Shown here piece by piece: positions 32,380-34,256 of a stretch of DNA of 34,256 nt. The translations under genes were made by a program, and so were the position numbers. This DNA is from Trichosporon coremiiforme (lineage: Eukaryota; Basidiomycota; Tremellomycetes; Trichosporonales; Trichosporonaceae). The notes below the pieces were generated by a model. That model did no database searches and had not been told where the DNA came from. It saw only the letters and a list, made by a program, of their open reading frames with translations. Location: positions 1 through 34,256 of the forward strand of contig BCJJ01000067.1 of NCBI GenBank assembly GCA_039545355.1, in the 5' to 3' direction. Numbering within the stretch: position 1 is the first letter of the stretch; the number at the start of each line of letters is the position of its first letter.

Positions 32380-32874
32380 AACGAGGAATAGAGCGCAGAA
32401 TAGAGGAGCTTTGGTAGCACTTTCACATCCACTTTCATAATTCTTTCCATTTCGATTTGATGGCCGGGTTAGCTTGATGAGGTTGTATACACACTCGTTC
32501 AACAGAGAATGACGCACTGGAATAACCGCAAATGAACGGACTCTGCACAGAAAGCCCGTGGTAGTGGGCTGATGGAGCGGCGAGATTGATGGAAGTGCGA
32601 GAACCGCGCGTCGCGTTTCGTCACATTTGAGTGTGGCGCGAGCAGAGCGCGAGAGGAGCAGCCTTCTGAGTCGCCCCTTCCAAGAGAAGTCATCATGGAA
32701 AGTGGCGGATACACACACACAGAGAATCATTGACACCTCTGATGCTCTTGGCGTGGAACACTCGCTACACTCCCTGTCTGCTTTCTTCCATCATCATAAT
32801 TCACCCAAGCCACCTCTTAGCGAGATCACAGCACTACTGTATAGCGGCTCAACACTCCAAACTAGCTCACCCGA
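32380..32874. other. Intergenic region before the last gene
   Basis: These 495 nt hold the 3' UTR of the preceding gene (AT-richer sequence near 32430-32465) and a probable promoter. There is no strong TATA box. An ACACACAC run lies at about 32712. No coding exon is apparent. Confidence 0.45.
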
Positions 32875-32962
32875 ATGGCGTTGCGCTCTGCTATCAGGCG
32901 CGTTGTTGACAAAATCACGGACAAGCTTCGTCAGGGTAAGAACGACACCGCCTAGTACAACG

Positions 32963-33985
32963 ATGGCGACGGCGATGGCTCCCGAGCCTTCTCCCCGCAT
33001 TGGTTCCTCCGTCGACATTGCAAACGGTCTCTATTCCGCTCTTCTGGCCTCTACCCGTGACACTAATGCCATTGCTCAAGATCACGACGGCCCCAAGAGC
33101 CCAAACCTGGGCGGCTCCCCTTCCTCCGCCCCCCTATTCAACAGTCGGATGAGGCGCAGTCCAACAAGAAGTCCGACTCAAGCACAATCTCCGAAGCCCG
33201 CCAGGCAACGATCCACCTGCCCGCGTACAGGCGCGAGTACAGCAAGCTTCCAACTTATCCCACCCTCCGCGAGGAGCTGGACCTTACCCGAGTTCATGTG
33301 CCAAAGAGCTGTAGGGATGTGCTACTCCTCTGGGAGAAGTTGCCGTCCCTTGAAGAGGAGATCAAGGGTGCTCGACGCGACTCCTTCTTCTATGTTTGCA
33401 AATGTGAGCGTTCAATTCGAACGCGAAGTTTGGGTACAGTTGCCTCGCGGTCCCACCTTTGTCGACACCGAACCTCCTGCTCTTTGCCTCATGCAGAGCG
33501 TGAACTCCGACGCGGACGGAGGCTTCTTGCCGGACGCCGAGATCCACTCGCTCATCGACTCTACGCTGAATGAGATCGGTGAGGCGATGGAGACCTCTGC
33601 AAGCGAAAAGCACGGAGGAAATGTGTACGTCGAGGTCAAGCTCGCGCTGCACATCAACGCCAGCGTTCAAGTCCTCTTGGAAGGCGAGGTGGACGAGCTT
33701 GAGCAAGTTGATCTGGCGACCTGGATCGCTGAGACTCCTGCCCCCAGCTCTCATGCACCTTTCGGGATCACCTCTTTCCGTGACCTCATTTCCCAGCGTC
33801 AACCTCTCACCAAGAGTATGCTCGAGGATCTCGTCTTCGTCGTGTACGGCGGGTACATGTGGGCCGACAGCACCCGCACGATCTGGTTCAAGCGTATCCC
33901 CCAGCATCCCTTCTCATATGCGCGTATCCTCTCCCGAACCTTTAGCTGTCCCGCGGCACCAGCCTTCTATGAATTGGACGCATGA
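32963..33985 (+). CDS. Unrecognised gene with coding signal split between two frames
   Basis: The frame of the ATG at 32963 (A at -3, G at +4) is open to the TGA at 33983 (340 codons). Its first part (IGSSVDIANGLYSALLAST) and its last part from about 33398 (NVSVQFEREVWVQLPRGPTF, VYVEVKLALHINASVQVLLE, DLVFVVYGGYMWAD) look coding. Between about 33135 and 33397 the coding signal is in another frame (ATIHLPAYRREYSKLP, LREELDLTRVHVPKSC, LLLWEKLPSLEEEIKG), with high third-position GC. The first switch sits at a run of six C (33129-33134), the second at a TTT (33395-33397). An alternative start uses ATG 32875 (MALRSAIRRVVDKITDKLRQ), donor GTAAGA at 32936 and acceptor at 33080, after a CTAAT branch site. 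I recognise no family. Confidence 0.5.
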   Translation: MATAMAPEPSPRIGSSVDIANGLYSALLASTRDTNAIAQDHDGPKSPNLGGSPSSAPLFNSRMRRSPTRSPTQAQSPKPARQRSTCPRTGASTASFQLIPPSARSWTLPEFMCQRAVGMCYSSGRSCRPLKRRSRVLDATPSSMFANVSVQFEREVWVQLPRGPTFVDTEPPALCLMQSVNSDADGGFLPDAEIHSLIDSTLNEIGEAMETSASEKHGGNVYVEVKLALHINASVQVLLEGEVDELEQVDLATWIAETPAPSSHAPFGITSFRDLISQRQPLTKSMLEDLVFVVYGGYMWADSTRTIWFKRIPQHPFSYARILSRTFSCPAAPAFYELDA

Positions 33986-34164
33986 ACACGACGATTCTGC
34001 CTGTCCTCGCATCGATCAGGATGCGGAGACAGTGTAATCCGTCCGCCCCAGTCATGTCAACGAAAATGGGTGTGTTCTCCGAGACGTTCAACCCCGACAG
34101 AGACGCCGTTCGCGTTGGTCTCTCTACATTCCTTTTCCCAGCCTACTCCACCGCTCCCGAGTAA
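33986..34164 (+). other. Possible displaced C-terminal coding segment of the last gene
   Basis: After the TGA at 33983-33985 the sequence still looks coding in other frames: a short stretch at about 33983-34037 (HEHDDSACPRIDQDAETV) and then GVFSETFNPDRDAVRVGLST up to TAA at 34162-34164, overlapped by AATAAA. No intron of plausible length with donor, branch site and acceptor joins them cleanly. I read this as either more indels in the same gene or an unrecognised last exon. Confidence 0.3.
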
Positions 34165-34256
34165 TAAACTAGGGTCACAGGTTAAGTCGAACGAGTGGTG
34201 CCACAAACGAGGCCGTGAACTGTCGACCTCGCTGCAACCACGAATAACTCATGCAT

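Noticed and set aside
33144..33196. 53-nt intron to explain the first frame switch in the last gene
   Set aside because: The length gives the right phase, but the donor GTCGGA is poor, there is no branch site, and it removes convincing coding sequence.
33404..33439. 36-nt intron with donor GTGAGC and acceptor GTACAG in the last gene
   Set aside because: The length fits this genome, but removal keeps the wrong downstream frame, it lacks a CTGAC/CTAAC branch site, and the skipped sequence (VQFEREVWVQ) is protein-like.
1..34256. tRNA genes, rRNA, CRISPR arrays, transposons or viral genes
   Set aside because: I looked for B-box and T-arm words, repeat-spacer patterns, terminal repeats, and transposase or reverse-transcriptase motifs, and saw none that held up. 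This was by eye only.

Overview
The window looks like nuclear DNA from a GC-rich basidiomycete fungus. The support is fungal gene families (a Zn2Cys6 regulator with a fungal-specific middle region, a Set3-type SET protein), pyrimidine-rich leaders before start codons, and spliceosomal introns with CTGAC/CTAAC branch sites 8-15 nt before the acceptor. Many introns are only 33-42 nt long. Placement in the Tremellomycetes (possibly Trichosporonales) is a guess from intron size and protein style. All gene models below were spliced by hand, and codon phase was checked at every junction.

Layout. (1) 1-3034, minus: a Zn2Cys6 transcription factor in nine exons, cut by the left edge. (2) 3035-7757: a 4.7 kb gene-poor stretch with G-rich repeats and two weak small ORFs (5268-5618 plus; 5713-5991 minus). 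(3) 7758-11490, plus: an eight-exon POT1-like telomere end-binding protein of 1087 aa with a roughly 560-aa N-terminal extension. (4) 11973-13269, minus: a five-exon UBE2G1-type ubiquitin-conjugating enzyme. (5) 13627-15450, plus: Noc4, sharing a 357-bp divergent promoter with the E2 gene. (6) 15716-20686, minus: an intronless PHD + SET protein of the Set3/MLL5 type with an RGG tail. (7) 20687-22729: a 2 kb divergent intergenic region. (8) 22730-29228, plus: the spliceosomal helicase Brr2 (2147 aa, one intron). (9) 30001-30723 and 31501-32379, plus: two proteins I do not recognise. (10) 32963-about 34164, plus: a third unrecognised gene whose coding signal jumps between reading frames, so it is either an assembly problem or a decaying gene.

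The recognised genes are housekeeping or regulatory: telomere capping, ubiquitin transfer, 40S subunit assembly, histone deacetylase-linked chromatin and splicing. They are not a functional cluster. I saw no tRNA, rRNA, transposon or CRISPR array. The observation most worth following is the POT1-like protein, which carries an unexplained conserved-looking N-terminal domain and a zinc-ribbon-like insertion near its C-terminus.
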